From Pseudeuparius sepicola (lineage: Eukaryota; Arthropoda; Insecta; Coleoptera; Anthribidae): a stretch of 64,000 nt of DNA. The position numbers and the translations under genes were made by a program. The DNA is taken from contig OY987304.1 in NCBI GenBank assembly GCA_963920635.1, forward strand, positions 33,108,365 through 33,172,364, in the 5' to 3' direction. Below the pieces are notes generated by a model. The model worked only from the letters and a program-made list of their open reading frames with translations, did not search any database and was not told the DNA's origin. Each line of letters starts with the position of its first letter. Position 1 is the stretch's first letter. Shown in pieces: positions 1-11,770 of this stretch.

Positions 1-2545
1 AGGTTTTATATGTTTACCTTCAAAGAAAGCAACTATTCTATTATAAATCCAAATGTTCTTTATATTTCCTGCATAAAACTTCATTATTATTAAAACGGTT
101 CGTTAAAATTATGTTCTCTTAGAATTCGTTCAATGAAACATGTCTAATTTTTTTGGATAAGTGGGCGGTTGTGAAGAAAAGTGGGACATTTCATAAAAAA
201 TGGAAGAAGGAAAACGAAATTATAAGTGTACATCTCTATAGGCACCCTCAACCATCGTCCATCTGTGACTCCCGGTTTAAAGTTCTGTGCCTGTGATAGT
301 CGATGCTTCCCATAACCTCTTCAATTATGTTTGACACACGAAAAAAACCTCCTGCAGTGTGGTATACTTATAATCTAAATTTTGAGGTTAATGTTTGTTT
401 CGCAAACGCGCAAGTGTCAAGATTATCAAAAAACCATCATAAAACTAAGTAGCTTTATGACGTACTTGTGTAAAGCCAAAAGGCTCTGAAATAGGGTGAA
501 CTGATTTGTACACAGCAAAATCTCCCCGAAAGGTGCAAATTGATCTTATAAGTATCGTCATTAAATGCAATATTAAACATAATTAGTTTTAATATGACTG
601 AACTTAAGTAAATTTGGTTTTGTGATATCGTTTATCGTTGCCTATTACATTTATGAAGAAGAGGCCATTTTTGTTCAATAGACAAGCCAAGATGAAATGC
701 ATGTTGGCTGCCATATTGGACTATTTGTTAAATGAAAAGTTGAATATTATGGATTTTCTGGTACAAAAATTAAAAAAAAAATCCGTTTTATTAAAATAAT
801 TACCAGAACAAGGCTGTATTTCTGAAAATCAGACCCATTCGAATTTTTAAAATATTCTGAAAAAAAATCACAAAGCGAAATTTCTTTGACTTTTATAGGC
901 CCTTTAATTTTCCGGGCCTATCCTATGCTACTTTATCAGAAAACTAAGCTTCGTTTGATATTTTGAGTAGGGAATCAGGCGTAAAGGTGATGATAAAATT
1001 CTGGGGAATACAATATACAATAATTGTATCCTATTTTATAAAACCATATTGAATCTTTGGAGACATATAGAATGTCTAGCTCAAAGACGTATGACGCGGA
1101 CGCGGATATAATATTATTTAATCTTGTTTATGGAATCTTATAAAATAAAAGATACTTTCAATGAGCTTCATAAATTTGCAATAAAACTGAAAAGTGTAGT
1201 TGTCCTTATAGAAGTTTTATGGATGTTTTAAGACAGGTTTTATAGTAAACTTGTAGTCGTTGTTAAAATATTTCGGTCCAAAGCAAGTATGTCTTAAAGA
1301 AGTTTTATAATTTTACTCTTAGAGCTTCTATAACATTCTCCACTTTTGACTTAAAGATGTTTTATCGTAGCTCTCAGGATATCCTGCAGGCAAAACAGTT
1401 TTAATCCGCACCTTTGAAAAATGGTTTTATAGCTATCTTGCATGCCATAATAAAACTTAAAATGTTACTTGGGGAGCTTGACATTTTCTAATAAAGCTAC
1501 ATACAAAATATTCTATATTAGGTAAATTATATTATTATAAGTATACAGGTCAAATAATTAAAAGGAGCGATGTGCAATGTTATTGTTCCCTGACTTTATA
1601 ACGTAAATAAAGTAAATATATGAATACCTATAGTAAAAATGTAATTTGTTAAATCTCGTACAATTTCTGGTAATTATATCCAAGCATGAACAAATTAATC
1701 CAAGCAAACTTGTAATACGCCTACTTAATATTGTTTGTTTTCTCCATTTCGATTGCAATTAAACACATAACGTTCTAGAACATCTTATTATCACCTAGAG
1801 GCAATTAAAACACCTTTGATGATGTCTTCCGTTTAAATTGGAGATATAATTAGATGCTTCCAGCTTCATAACAATTTTAACGCCACTCCGAACACCAGTC
1901 AACCTCGGAATGGGAAAAATTAACTGGAGTGTCTAGAATACCCCAATATTTTGTATCTTTGTGACGATGTTTCAGTCTAGATCGTCCTACAGAGCGTATT
2001 CACAATATTTAGTAAATTATCATTGTGAAGAGAATTATCAGGGGTAATATCATTAATGGTGCGCATAGGCATCGATAATAGGCATTTTTCGTAGTAGAGT
2101 CAGTGACGTGCGGCGGGTTTTACGTGTTTTTATTCGATTTTCTCTTTGTTATATTATCAGTATTGCAAAGAAAAAGTAGTTATGCCTGATGAGACCAATA
2201 ACTGGGTAGTAACTAGCTGCGTAAATAATACGAAAACACCTTGAAAGCAGTAGAACGAAAATAAATAGTACACTCTACACTTTGATAGGCCTCTGTTTTT
2301 GAAATATTGAATAATAGAATAAGAAGTAAAAAATGGTGGGGTACCTTTTATATATGGCGGAAATGCCCAAACCTCCTCATCATAATAACCTTGCCTATCG
2401 TCAACTTTACGAATTATAACCCTAAAGCAGAAAATACTAAGACTGCCCAGCAAGAGTGCTATTTTCTTAGCGAAACGATTAGCGAAAGTATTATCTATTA
2501 TTAGGAACACTACGAGTTGTATTTAGAAAGATAATTTGAATTTAG
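1..2545. other. AT-rich non-coding stretch
   Basis: I find no convincing gene here. Open frames are short, begin at non-ATG codons or overlap on both strands (for example around 2,157-2,510), as expected from chance in AT-rich DNA. Between about 1,190 and 1,460 the word AGTTTTAT/TTTTATAG recurs several times at irregular spacing, which may be the remains of an old repeat, but no unit or ends could be defined. Confidence 0.5.
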
Positions 2546-2547
2546 TA

Positions 2548-2651
2548 CAGTGGATGTCACGAATCTTCATCCCTAGGTCACAGTGGTCGACAATGGCAAA
2601 TTGCATTGTTGTACATTCTGACGTAGGGATGAAGATTCGTGAGATCCACTA
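2548..2651. mobile_element. 104 bp palindromic MITE, TA target duplication
   Basis: The two ends are inverted copies over about 30 bp: the left end starts CAGTGGATGTCACGAATC and the right end is its near-perfect reverse complement, differing at the outermost base and one or two inner sites. TA dinucleotides flank it at 2,546-2,547 and 2,652-2,653. There is no coding capacity. A TA duplication with short inverted ends is typical of non-autonomous Tc1/mariner-type elements; the autonomous partner is not in the window. Confidence 0.75.
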
Positions 2652-2790
2652 TAACTGCAAATAATTTAATTATTCAGTGTGTATAATATGTATAATTTAA
2701 CAACCAAACTTCTTAGGGATAAATTAACTACTAAAATAATAAATATTTTATTTAACTCACTTCATGTGATTTGAACAGCTTTACAAGTGT

Positions 2791-2880
2791 GGACTTCGGA
2801 GCGCCACCAACTTTAGGAGTGCCAAGTTATAGCCGCGCTGAAACTGCGGCAGGCTTAAAAACGCCTACTCTCTACTGAGT
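2791..2880 (+). repeat. Divergent copy of the ~90 bp GCGCCACC...ACGCCTAC unit
   Basis: This stretch matches, with many substitutions, a ~90-100 bp unit that occurs five more times inside the two arms of the large inverted repeat (13,159; 15,606; 30,975; 31,111; 33,603). Conserved words are GGAGCGCCACCAACTT, GCGCTGAAAC and AAACGCCTAC. It shows that the unit is dispersed and older than the large inverted repeat. Function unknown. Confidence 0.65.
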
Positions 2881-3460
2881 GCTTCTAATTAACAAAATTT
2901 TACAAAAATGTTAAATAAAAGTTGAAAGGTCTAAAACAAACAAGCTTTTACAGAGGTGGGATAGCAGCATATACATACAGTGACCGGCAGAATGTATATA
3001 GGCATCATATTATGGGATTTATTTATCTTGCACTGGAATGAAAAAAACGGACTATACAGGTTGTATCTTTGATAGGTACAGAAATTTTAACCACGTAATC
3101 GGGGACGTTCATAAAACCGAAAAATGAAAAAAAAATTTTTTTACTCGATGTTTAGAAAATGGGGCAAATCAATCTTTATCCGTGCTCAATGCACGCCGCT
3201 GGATCGTCACTAGAAGCGCTTAGAGGGGAGGTCTAACCTCTTCCTAGGAGATGGAGGGGAATAACATTAGATTAGGAGGGGCAATACCGCGACGTTGCCG
3301 CATGTCAGAGTGGAATAAATCTGCTTGCAGAATTAGGTACCTAGCTACCTTTGAAAATTCCTGTTGGTAGGTTTCCACGTTTTTTATTGCTTCTTCACGC
3401 GTTATTTATTGCTTCTTCACGCGCGCATACAATAATTTAACAAACACGTCACTTTTTATC
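2881..3460. other. Non-coding stretch without recognised features
   Basis: AT-rich sequence with no plausible open frame. A 14 bp word (TTATTGCTTCTTCACG) is directly repeated near 3,387-3,422. Nothing else stands out. Confidence 0.4.
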
Positions 3461-4600
3461 ACTTTACCGATATTTTAAGTACCTAGGCAGCAGAAATGTA
3501 TCCGAGCGCCGCCCGGAGAAGTCATTGCTAGAAAACTCGTTGCTGCTTTCACGCTCATAATTATTTGACAAGTCTTTTGTGGAGTACCTATCCGTCGCTT
3601 TTTGCACACCACGAGAACGACGCCGGGCCGAATCGCGCAATAATTACGAATAAATTCACGGATTCACTCGATTTTGCTCCAATTCCACGCCGCGTGGCCG
3701 ATCTACTAAATTTCAGCACAGCGGGGCGAGGGGCGCGGGTGCGGGGCGCCGGCTACCCACTTGAAACATCGACACCACAGGTGATTCCCACCATTCATAA
3801 CTTGTGCGCGATATTAGCCAATCGCGGCTCGCGGCCCCTACTTCTCTCGGGGCGGCGCTACTATGTTGCCAAGTGACCCAAGTGTGGTGAAAATTTACCA
3901 GATTTAGTAATTTAATTCCGTATAAATTTAATTGTGTAGTGGATTTTTACATGGATTTACCCGTTTTTGTGTGTAATAATTATACGAGATGGTAGATGAA
4001 CCTATAACGAATGAAACCTCGTATAAATCCGCGAAAATCAAATATCGGATTTAAGGGACTTTGAGTCAGTTTGGGCACATGTCGGCATAAACGGCAACGC
4101 CGAATAGTGGCCCTGGATTGTATGGGGGAAAGCTTGTGCGCACGCACGCCGTCTCCGTCGCCCTACCGCCGCGCCGCGCCGTAGCCGACGCGCTAGTCGA
4201 AGATCGTCCGTCCGATTATGGGATTGAAAACAGCTGATTGATGACGATCCGCGTCCGCCTGTAATTTTTGGGAGCGCCAGCTACAACAAGCAATTTATTA
4301 TTATACAGAATGCCTTACGTGTGGCTATTCTGTGGTATAATAATTCTGTTTCCAAAACCGGGACGCGTATGCAAACGTCGCGTCGTGCTAACCGATAGTG
4401 TTCTGTTGCTTTGCTTTGTTTTACGAACTGTCGTCGGAAGTGAACCTGCTTCTGTACATTTTTCCAGACCCGTTCGTCATTTTTTGAACCAGCAGTGATA
4501 TCCAAACCTGTTGCAATTGCCGCTACGAATTTGCAGTGAAATAACAAGTGATTTTTTAATATTTCCGTTAAGAAATGCAGACCATCGTATAAAAAGAGTG
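3461..4600 (+). promoter_or_regulatory. CpG-rich promoter / 5' exon candidate
   Basis: Two CpG-dense blocks (about 3,480-3,880 and 4,080-4,450) interrupt otherwise AT-rich DNA. They include runs such as CCGCCGCGCCGCGCCG. Open frames inside are not convincing: the 103-codon frame at 3,565 starts at a non-ATG codon, and a 62-codon ATG frame at 4,310-4,498 (hydrophobic start, basic middle) looks more like an upstream ORF than a gene. Downstream sequence (4,600-5,016) carries splice-donor-like sites on the plus strand, so I infer a promoter and non-coding first exon(s) of a plus-strand gene whose body lies outside the window or was not recognisable. Confidence 0.4.
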
Positions 4601-5016
4601 CCACTAGTTGGGTAGGTACTTAGTGCTTTATGTGATTTTGTGAAGATTTTTGGATAGTATCTAAACACAAGAAAATTGTAAAAATAATCGATGCATCTCA
4701 AAGGTAGGCTTTTTCATGCTATTCGTCGAGCTCTTCGCTAAAAGAACCATTAAGGAGTTGTCCAAAAATTATTTATTTATTTATTTATTTAATCTCCACA
4801 TACACCCAATGATACATGGTTGCGTCAATATTCTTCAAATACTGCGAAAAAGCATCGGAAAAAGCGATTCGACTGGCAACTAGTTACCTAGTGCTTCTTG
4901 TGATTTTCGAGAGGATTTTTGGATAACATAAGAAAGAAGTACGACACCCGCAAGGAAAATCATGCAGGCATCCGAAAGGTAGTTTTTGCATTCTATTCGC
5001 TAAAAGAACCATTAAA
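4601..5016 (+). other. Tandemly duplicated exon-like unit with splice donors
   Basis: Two diverged direct copies of a ~150-160 bp unit lie at about 4,601-4,760 and 4,868-5,016. Shared parts are ACTAGTT..TAG, a GTGATTTT..GA(A)GATTTTTGGATA core, a potential donor (CAAAG|GTAGGC, GT at 4,704; GAAAG|GTAGTT, GT at 4,979) and then CTAAAAGAACCATTAA. The donor is kept although the sequence around it has changed. The nearby ATG is not aligned between the copies, so the unit is probably non-coding. Alternative first exons of one gene are a reasonable inference; a transposon fragment duplicated in tandem is the alternative. Confidence 0.4.
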
Positions 5017-5594
5017 TATTTGTTCAAAAATTAGTTGAAAGGCTATTCCTGAAATACTGTGAAAGAGCTATACGTCTGACAACGCTGCACGGCGGAATTG
5101 GGGGGGATCCGCGGGAAGCGGCCTCAGTTCCAGCTGGTCCCGGCAAGGTCAAGGTCCCTGGCTGTGGCGTCGGAAAAGGGGGTTTTAATAGCGTTTTTAA
5201 AAAAATTATTTCTGACGTTAATATGCACTTTAGAAAAATTTTAATTGCATAGGCGTAACAAGCGCATTTTTCCCGACCTGCCCTTAAAATTTCTGTACTT
5301 ATCAAAGTTACACCCTGTATACTCTGCATTAGGTATGCCCAGAATCCAAAATAGGCCCCTAAAAACTAGATCGCGGTAGTCAAAAACTTAAACGCGGCAC
5401 AAGAGTAAAGTATTCTTATTTTCCGTCTTAAAGCAAAATTGTGGGAAAGAACGTAGTTTGCAATAAAAGAGTATATATAAATACAAAATCATGGCTTTCT
5501 ATTAAAAAACATTTGTTTATATACCTATTTTAAAAAGGATTTTTATCTTTTCTTTTATTTTGTGCTTTTTAGTACCTGTTTGAGGTATCCGCAA
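5017..5594. other. Non-coding stretch with one transposon-like terminus
   Basis: No gene. A CACCCTGTATA motif at about 5,311-5,321 looks like a lone end of a TA-CAGGGTG-type element whose other end I could not locate. A GC-rich patch (about 5,090-5,170) has no clear reading frame. Confidence 0.35.
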
Positions 5595-6310
5595 TATTTT
5601 ATTATAGTATGACGTCACTTACCTTATTATTTTGTACTCGTCAAACCCTTTAATTTGATACTCATTAGTGTAATGTCACAGCTTTATCGTTTTCTACTCT
5701 TCAAGCCCTTCTATATGGTATACCTATCCATATTAAGGGGGTCGAAAAGAAAAAATGTTAAACGCCATCTTGGAGCGGCGGCCATATTGAATTTAGTGTG
5801 ATGTCACTAGCTTTATCCTTTTCTTCTAATTTGATACCCATGTTAAGAGGGTTGAAAAAAAAATGTACCTAATCTGTTATCTTAGAGCAGCGGCCATATT
5901 GAATTTTTCGTTTTATACTCTTCAAGCTCTTTCATTTGATACCCATATTAAAGAAGTTGACAAAAAATACATTATCCGCCATCCTGGAGCGGCGGCCATT
6001 TTTAAAGTAGTAGGTACAACATTGAGTATTGCATATTAGGTATATTGTTACCTACCAAAACTAAATGGGTATGCAAAATTTCAGCTCAATCGGATGTCAA
6101 GAAGTGGTTCAAATTCAGCTTGCAAGATTTGTTCTAAACAAACAAACTAACATACATACATTAAAAGTTAAATAAAAGCTTGTAATTACATTTTGCACCA
6201 TTTTCAATTTTTTCCAACTGCATCAAACTGGTTTTTAAATCTTGAATTTATCTCAAAAATTACAGAATATATAAATAGAATGTACCTATCGCCTTCGGCC
6301 GGACACCCTG
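5595..6310 (-). repeat. Half-element A: minisatellite array plus CACCCTGTA terminus
   Basis: Three units of roughly 100-112 bp repeat the words GATACCCAT..AT, CGCCATC(T/C)TGGAGCGGCGGCCAT and GATGTCA; read on the minus strand they match the array at 37.6-38.1 kb. The array is followed by a segment (about 6,058-6,130) that is the reverse complement of 7,027-7,100, and then by a GGACACCCTGTA terminus near 6,290-6,308. The arrangement mirrors half-element B at 7.0-8.3 kb, so the two are opposed copies of one repeat family. Confidence 0.65.
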
Positions 6311-6496
6311 TACCTAATAAAAAGAGTATTAAAAAAAAACCTAATAGTACTTTTTGAAATTAGGGCCCAAAAGTAAAGTTACCCACATTGTTCAATAAGC
6401 TTTTTGAACACCCACCTAATAAAAAAGGTTTATCAGTTACACTGCAAATGTTCAACCTACACATAAGATGTTCTTTCGCATGAATGTAGGTATAGG

Positions 6497-7008
6497 TTAT
6501 GGAGGGTAGAGGTAAGGAGCACCATCCGAGGCACCATCTTATATGGGTGTTCGGCCCAAAAACTGTCGTCTAAAAGCATTGAATAAGGATGGCGCTCGTG
6601 TTCTCCCCGGGTATATGACCCGAACTTAGCGGTTGTAGTAGAGATGGGTAGGTAATTCGTTCATTTTACTACGACCAAATCGATCGGTGACCGATTTCAA
6701 AAAATATGGAATCATTTCATTCGGTCTTAGTTCGTTCGATCGTCGGCCGTTCAATGTGTGGACTGTGGACTGTCGGTAAAAACCGACTGCTTCATGATTG
6801 GATCGTTTCGATATGTTGAGATTCGGTCAATCAATACTTTAAAGTGATCGAATCACAGTGATTCACGATTGACACACTCTAGCAGAGTGGAAAGTAGCTA
6901 AGTTCGGAGTGTAGATTTGGTACCCGCGGGGGCAACAGCAGCGCCAATGGTTTTGAGGGACAATTTTATATAATTCAGAGATGGTCCTCCTTACCTCTAC
7001 CCTGCATA
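6497..7008. mobile_element. ~510 bp inverted-repeat element between the two half-elements
   Basis: The ends GGGTAGAGGTAAGGAGCACC (6,503 on) and, at 6,983-7,006, its near reverse complement GGTCCTCCTTACCTCTACCC bracket a block without coding capacity. Inside, GATTCGGTC/GATCGAATC-type words recur (6,680-6,880). It looks like a non-autonomous element sitting at the symmetry centre of the opposed half-elements. No clean target duplication was seen. Confidence 0.45.
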
Positions 7009-7019
7009 GTATAGGTATG

Positions 7020-8290
7020 TCTGTTTGGGTCAAATCGTGCAAGCTGAATTAGAACCACTTCTTGACATCCGATTGAGCTGAAATTTGGCACACACCTTTA
7101 CAATACAATAATACTCAATATTGCAAGGAAAAGTGAAGCCTTGTTTTCTGTATATCTCCAAGGAGACCACATAAGTGGGCTGGTACAAGGTTATTTTATA
7201 TGTCAGTGTCCAACTGCCATCAGGTTTTATGTGACATGCCAGTGCCATAGATTCCATAAGGGGGCAAAATATTTCCCATCATAGTTCACAATTTTTAAGT
7301 TTTCTAACTTCCAGATAGTCAATTAAAGGTAATGCGGTCGCCTGCAGAAGTCCCACTAGTTGCAACCAGATTTTTCATGTCTCACCTTTAGTAATCCTAC
7401 AATTCCCATTACGTGGGCATTACGTATAAGTAAGTAGTTCAAAACAAAAATGGTATTTCCTAAATTTTAAATTATTAAGCAGGTAGCTTCAGTCAGGTCT
7501 TTTTTTAAACAGTTTTTATCTACAACTATAAGTTTATTTTACGTTTGTGAGGTACCTTGGAAGAGAAATAAAATTACAAAAATGAGCACCGAGAAAAACT
7601 ACATGATTAGAACTAAGTACAAGACCTAATCTTATTAGTCCATCCCGAAATCTGTGAAAGTTCTTTGGGTAGATACATTCAACAAGGGAAGGAAGTTAAA
7701 GTACACATATTATTACAAATGGATTCAGGAACCTGGTAACAATGTGCCATAGCGACAAATTCTCAAATAAGCAAAATCGGCACTGACTTACCATACTTAT
7801 ATTACTTAAATTCCTGGAAATAATTGCAGGAAACCAAATTCAAATATAAAATAAATTTGATTCATTTGGCACTTGCCATATTCTGTGTTTGTTGACAGAA
7901 CATTGTCAAGCCTAATTTGTATAAATCATTATTAATTTTAACTAACAATCAAAGTACCTGTTATATTCATAGATTCTCCAATAAAATGGCATACTTGGCA
8001 TCATTGAGACCATTAGAATGGGGAAAGAAACGGCCTCACTTTGGAAAGTATAATGCTGGGTCCCCTTACTTTAAAGGGTCCCTGTGCTTTTCAATCCCCT
8101 TAATATCATCAAATGAAAGGGCTAGAAGGGTAGAAAAATAAAGTTGGTGACATCACACTAAATTCAATATGGCCGCCGCTCCAAGATGGCGGGTTAAATT
8201 TTCTTTTCAGCCCCCTTAATATATATAGGTATCAATGAAAGGGCTACAACAGCTCCAAGATGGCGGATTAATTTTATTGCTTTCTGATGG
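7020..8290 (+). repeat. Half-element B: opposed copy with GATGGCGG repeat units
   Basis: From 7,027 the sequence is the reverse complement of half-element A (CGATTGAGCTGAAATTT core). Toward 8,290 it contains two units with CAATATGGCCGCCGC and CCAAGATGGCGG, the same minisatellite as at 37.6 kb. The middle part (7,260-7,970) is AT-rich without a gene. The 75-codon frame at 7,030-7,257 (minus) lies within the repeat and is not supported. Confidence 0.55.
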
Positions 8291-8599
8291 CTGCTGCCCT
8301 CATGGTTGGCTCCCAGCGAGGGTACTCCTAAATGGTGAACAGCATAGACACGAAATAATAGCCCGTTCTTGTCGAAGAACTAGATTGTAGTTAAATTAAC
8401 AGGCAAGCGACTGTGCAACAATGACGAATAAATTGAAATTAGCAGACTCAGAAACATGTCCAGCTAAAACTAAATTAATTCTAAATGCTTGTCGCGAACT
8501 TTTCGTATGTATTATAGAAAAATACATTTTCTAGTGGCTGAAGTGCAACAATTTCTTGTAAAAACAATTTATTCCCATCGTCTAGAAGTGGAGGGGCGG

Positions 8600-8790
8600 G
8601 GTAGCACAATGGGTTTTATACTTGAGTATAACTTTTTTGAGATTATCTTTTTGGTCTTGCAGGTTCATCACTTTTAGTGCATCTTTTAATTTTGCATATA
8701 AAGACTACTCTTGTTCCATAAATATAAAATCAACGGTTTGATTTTTTTTATGTTTTTCAAACTGTACCTTTATCATTCTGTAACAATATT
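8600..8790 (+). repeat. Divergent fragment of the arm fold-back family
   Basis: This piece aligns with 14,880-15,000 in the left arm of the large inverted repeat: ACTTTTTTGAG, TTTTTGGTCTTG, GGTTCATCA, TTTTAGTGCA and AAAATCAACGGTTTG are shared in the same order with scattered substitutions. It is therefore an older, solitary copy of the fold-back element described at 14,690-15,555. Confidence 0.6.
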
Positions 8791-11029
8791 AAATTTTAGA
8801 AAGTGTTTTAAATAAAAAAGCAACCTTTTTTTATTAAAAAAAAATGAAATTTGATCGGTATCCACGTAAGATAAAAGCAAAGTCTAGAGAATACTATCTA
8901 AACTTTGATAAAAGTGTAGAAAAAATGTAAAAAAAAAACACGAAGAGAAAAAACATTTTGATGGCTTATGTGAGCTCTAATCCAACTGCAAAAAAAAATA
9001 ATTTTAAAATATCTCTCGGTGTTTGTACACTGTACAGGGTACTCCAAAAAACCGTATATTTGCTTTCTTTGAAGCTATTTTGTGAAAAGAATTTTTGTGA
9101 AAATCGGTCAACCTGTAAAAAATAATGAATTGTCTCGACTTGAAGTGAAACACACTGTATTCCCGCGACAAGCTTTTATATTATATACAGTTGTATAATT
9201 TAACAAAATTATTATGGGTTTGCATTGGTTTGATTTATTTCAAAGTTTATTTTCATCTTTTCAGGGCATTTAAATAAAAGCTTGTTTTTAAAAATATGTT
9301 TTAATATTAATTTTGTTCTCATTATAAATCTTAAACCAACCACCAACTTTTACAACAATGCTCAAGTGGATTCTCGATTGACGTAGCTACGGAATTTGCT
9401 TCTATGGGGAAATAGCACACTGGTCACGTAATGTTTTTAATTGCCAAGAAAAGAATTGTTAGGTGCATCGCTGGTGCTTCCATGCTGCATTCGTGTAAAA
9501 ATATTGATAAAGATAGACGAGCAATGCAATAACAGAAAATATTTGCTTTAGCGAAGAGAATATTAGGAGCTTTTACGGTGTTCCTGAAATTCTCATTTTA
9601 TTTCGAGAATATGGAATATCAGTAAAATCTGAAAAAGATCCTAAATATTTTCGAATTTTATATGTTTTTCTCCATTTTTGTTATTATATTGATCGTCTAT
9701 CTTTATCACGAGAACCACAAATTTATGTTAACTAAATTTAGTATAGAATTTGAAAACTGAATATTTCGAAAACGGAAAAGATAATAATACAAAGTTTTAT
9801 ATCATTTCGTTTGCTTTGACGAGCTGATTTTAAAAAATGTAAAAATATTGTATAAACTGTTCCATTTAAAAAAACATAAGTTTAGTTTGCCACGCACATG
9901 TAAAACACTCTCTATAAAATTTCTTACTATCACAGAAAACTGCATAAAATTCCCTACAACTTTTTTCCTATCACAAAAAAATAAAAGTTATAGTTGTAGT
10001 GGGAAACTTAGCGTGGGCACCCTGTATACCAGAATATAAAAAGTAAAGTAAGGCAATAGTGAGAAATAGGAAATATTAACTAGCCCATGGCTCACTTCGA
10101 TTGCGTCAAGATAGAGAGACGGGACAAACTGCGATACGTGCAGCAAATAAAATGATGCCGCGCCGAAAAAAAATTCCCCTTGCCATCCCTGATTTTTCGG
10201 AGTTGAATAACTTTTTCATTACAGGAAATAGAGACTTCCGTTTTTTTGGTCCAAATACTAAGAGGAAAATTATCGAAAAAACCCCGGACGCTTTGCAAGT
10301 TTTCTCAGAGCAGATATTTTTTTATTTGGCGAGATAAAAATTTCAGTCTTGCGGCGATGACACTATAAAGGAAAAACGTGAAAAAAAAATTTACCTGCCT
10401 ACTAGATTTTAAAGAAAAAGCCCAGAACTTTTTCATTTTTAGAGATAGAAAAAAATCCGAAAAGTGTAAGCTTACTTCCTCGAAATACTCTATATATTTT
10501 ACCCTCGGCTTACTGGATTTTCGAGAAAACAAGTGCAATTTTTCCATTTCAATTATAGAAACTTGGCTCTTTCAGAGTTGTAAAGAGAACGCGAAAGAAA
10601 AAAAGGTACCTGAAAAATTGATATCCAAGTCCAAGTCGCTTTGCTAAGAAAATTTTTTTTTGCAAGTGCGATGAGCTAAGCGAGGAGCAATGGTCAGCAG
10701 AGATTGTCAATCTGAAGCGCTCAGACTCGCGTGTCTCCAGATTTTATAGAACCACTCATTTCTACAAATCGGTCTTAAAAGTCGTCGACCGACGTCTGGG
10801 AGGACTCTCGCGTAGCGAGCCCGAAGGGCATAAGGTAAATCTTGTTGACCTCTATTTAATAAATATTAGACATATTTTGTTTTTTATTAAAGTAATTTTA
10901 ATTTTAAAAAATAATACATATTTATTAATGCATATAATTCATACACATGCACCCTAGACAATAAGTATTACCATTATAGATATTTATATTTTGAACTTTT
11001 TCCACAATAAACCCGAGAGAAGATGATGG
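8791..11029. other. Non-coding; weak internal repeats at 10.1-10.7 kb
   Basis: Mostly AT-rich sequence with homopolymer runs. Lone CAGGGTACTCC (about 9,036) and CACCCTGTATA (about 10,018) words look like decayed transposon ends. Between 10,180 and 10,580 a loose motif (GATTTT..A..CTTTTTCATT..ATAGA) occurs three times at uneven spacing. Overlapping frames of 68-89 codons on both strands there are A/T/lysine-rich shadows of this and are not accepted as genes. Confidence 0.4.
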
Positions 11030-11770
11030 CCCACTGCACGGAAAACAGCACAACCCTCCAAAAGCGAACTGATGGAATCACCTATGTTTCACCCACTCCT
11101 GCTCCACTATAATCTCCCAATCAGCCTTGGCGATGGCATCCTTGAGAAGCGACGAAGTTGTCTTGTTGTACAACCACGACATCCAGACTCGGCCGCAGCA
11201 GCTCCGAGCCCCGCTCCAAGGCCATGGGCGACAAGGCGTGCCCAATAAGACTCGTTGGACTCGATACCATATTGTCACACCGGGCTGGGAATGCCCTGTG
11301 TGTGCCGCGAGAGAACCCTGTTCTCCCTCGCGACTTGCTTGATCTTTGAGGGGGACGACTGGCAGTGGATGCTGGACGTAGGTAATCTCAGGAGAACACA
11401 CACGTTACTAACGACACGTGGTAATTACAAAAACTTGGTTTTATTCAGACCACTCACAGTATGACTCTTAGGACAGGCATCCTGGCGATCAGGACGGCGA
11501 CTCGGACGGGCGAGGGAGGCAGGCTTTTCGCGACCGTTCGGACATACGGCAAGCGGGCCGCGGATCCGGGGTACCGGACTTCTCGGAACACCTTTCGACC
11601 CTCAACTACCCCAGCGCTCCAAGGGTGGCGAACACGCCGATGCCCTTGCAGTAGTCGAGGATCTAGTGGTGACTAAAAAGCCGATGCCATTGATGTCCAG
11701 CTCTTGGCTGGCGCCGAATTTATACCCGTCGATTCTGGATTCTGCCGAATCGGCGGTGGATTTTGATTTG
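11030..11770 (-). mobile_element. LTR-retroelement-like remnant
   Basis: This is a GC-rich island whose minus strand carries, in order, a TATA-like GTATAAATT (11,717-11,725), about 280 bp of GC-rich sequence, a polyadenylation word AATAAA (11,440-11,445) and then a GC-rich open stretch (about 11,078-11,401) ending in a stop. Promoter, poly(A) signal and open frame in that order resemble a long terminal repeat followed by internal sequence. I recognise no gag, protease or polymerase motif and see no second LTR, so an ordinary degenerate gene end remains possible. Confidence 0.35.

Noticed and set aside
3565..3876. 103-codon plus-strand frame
   Set aside because: It starts at a non-ATG codon, lies in CpG-rich sequence where stops are rare, and has no recognisable motif.
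10092..10647. Overlapping frames of 68-89 codons on both strands
   Set aside because: Low-complexity K/F-rich translations mirrored on both strands; explained by A/T tracts and loose repeats.
11127..11676. Several GC-rich plus-strand frames
   Set aside because: They overlap in all frames of a GC-rich LTR-like remnant; none has a domain or preserved start.
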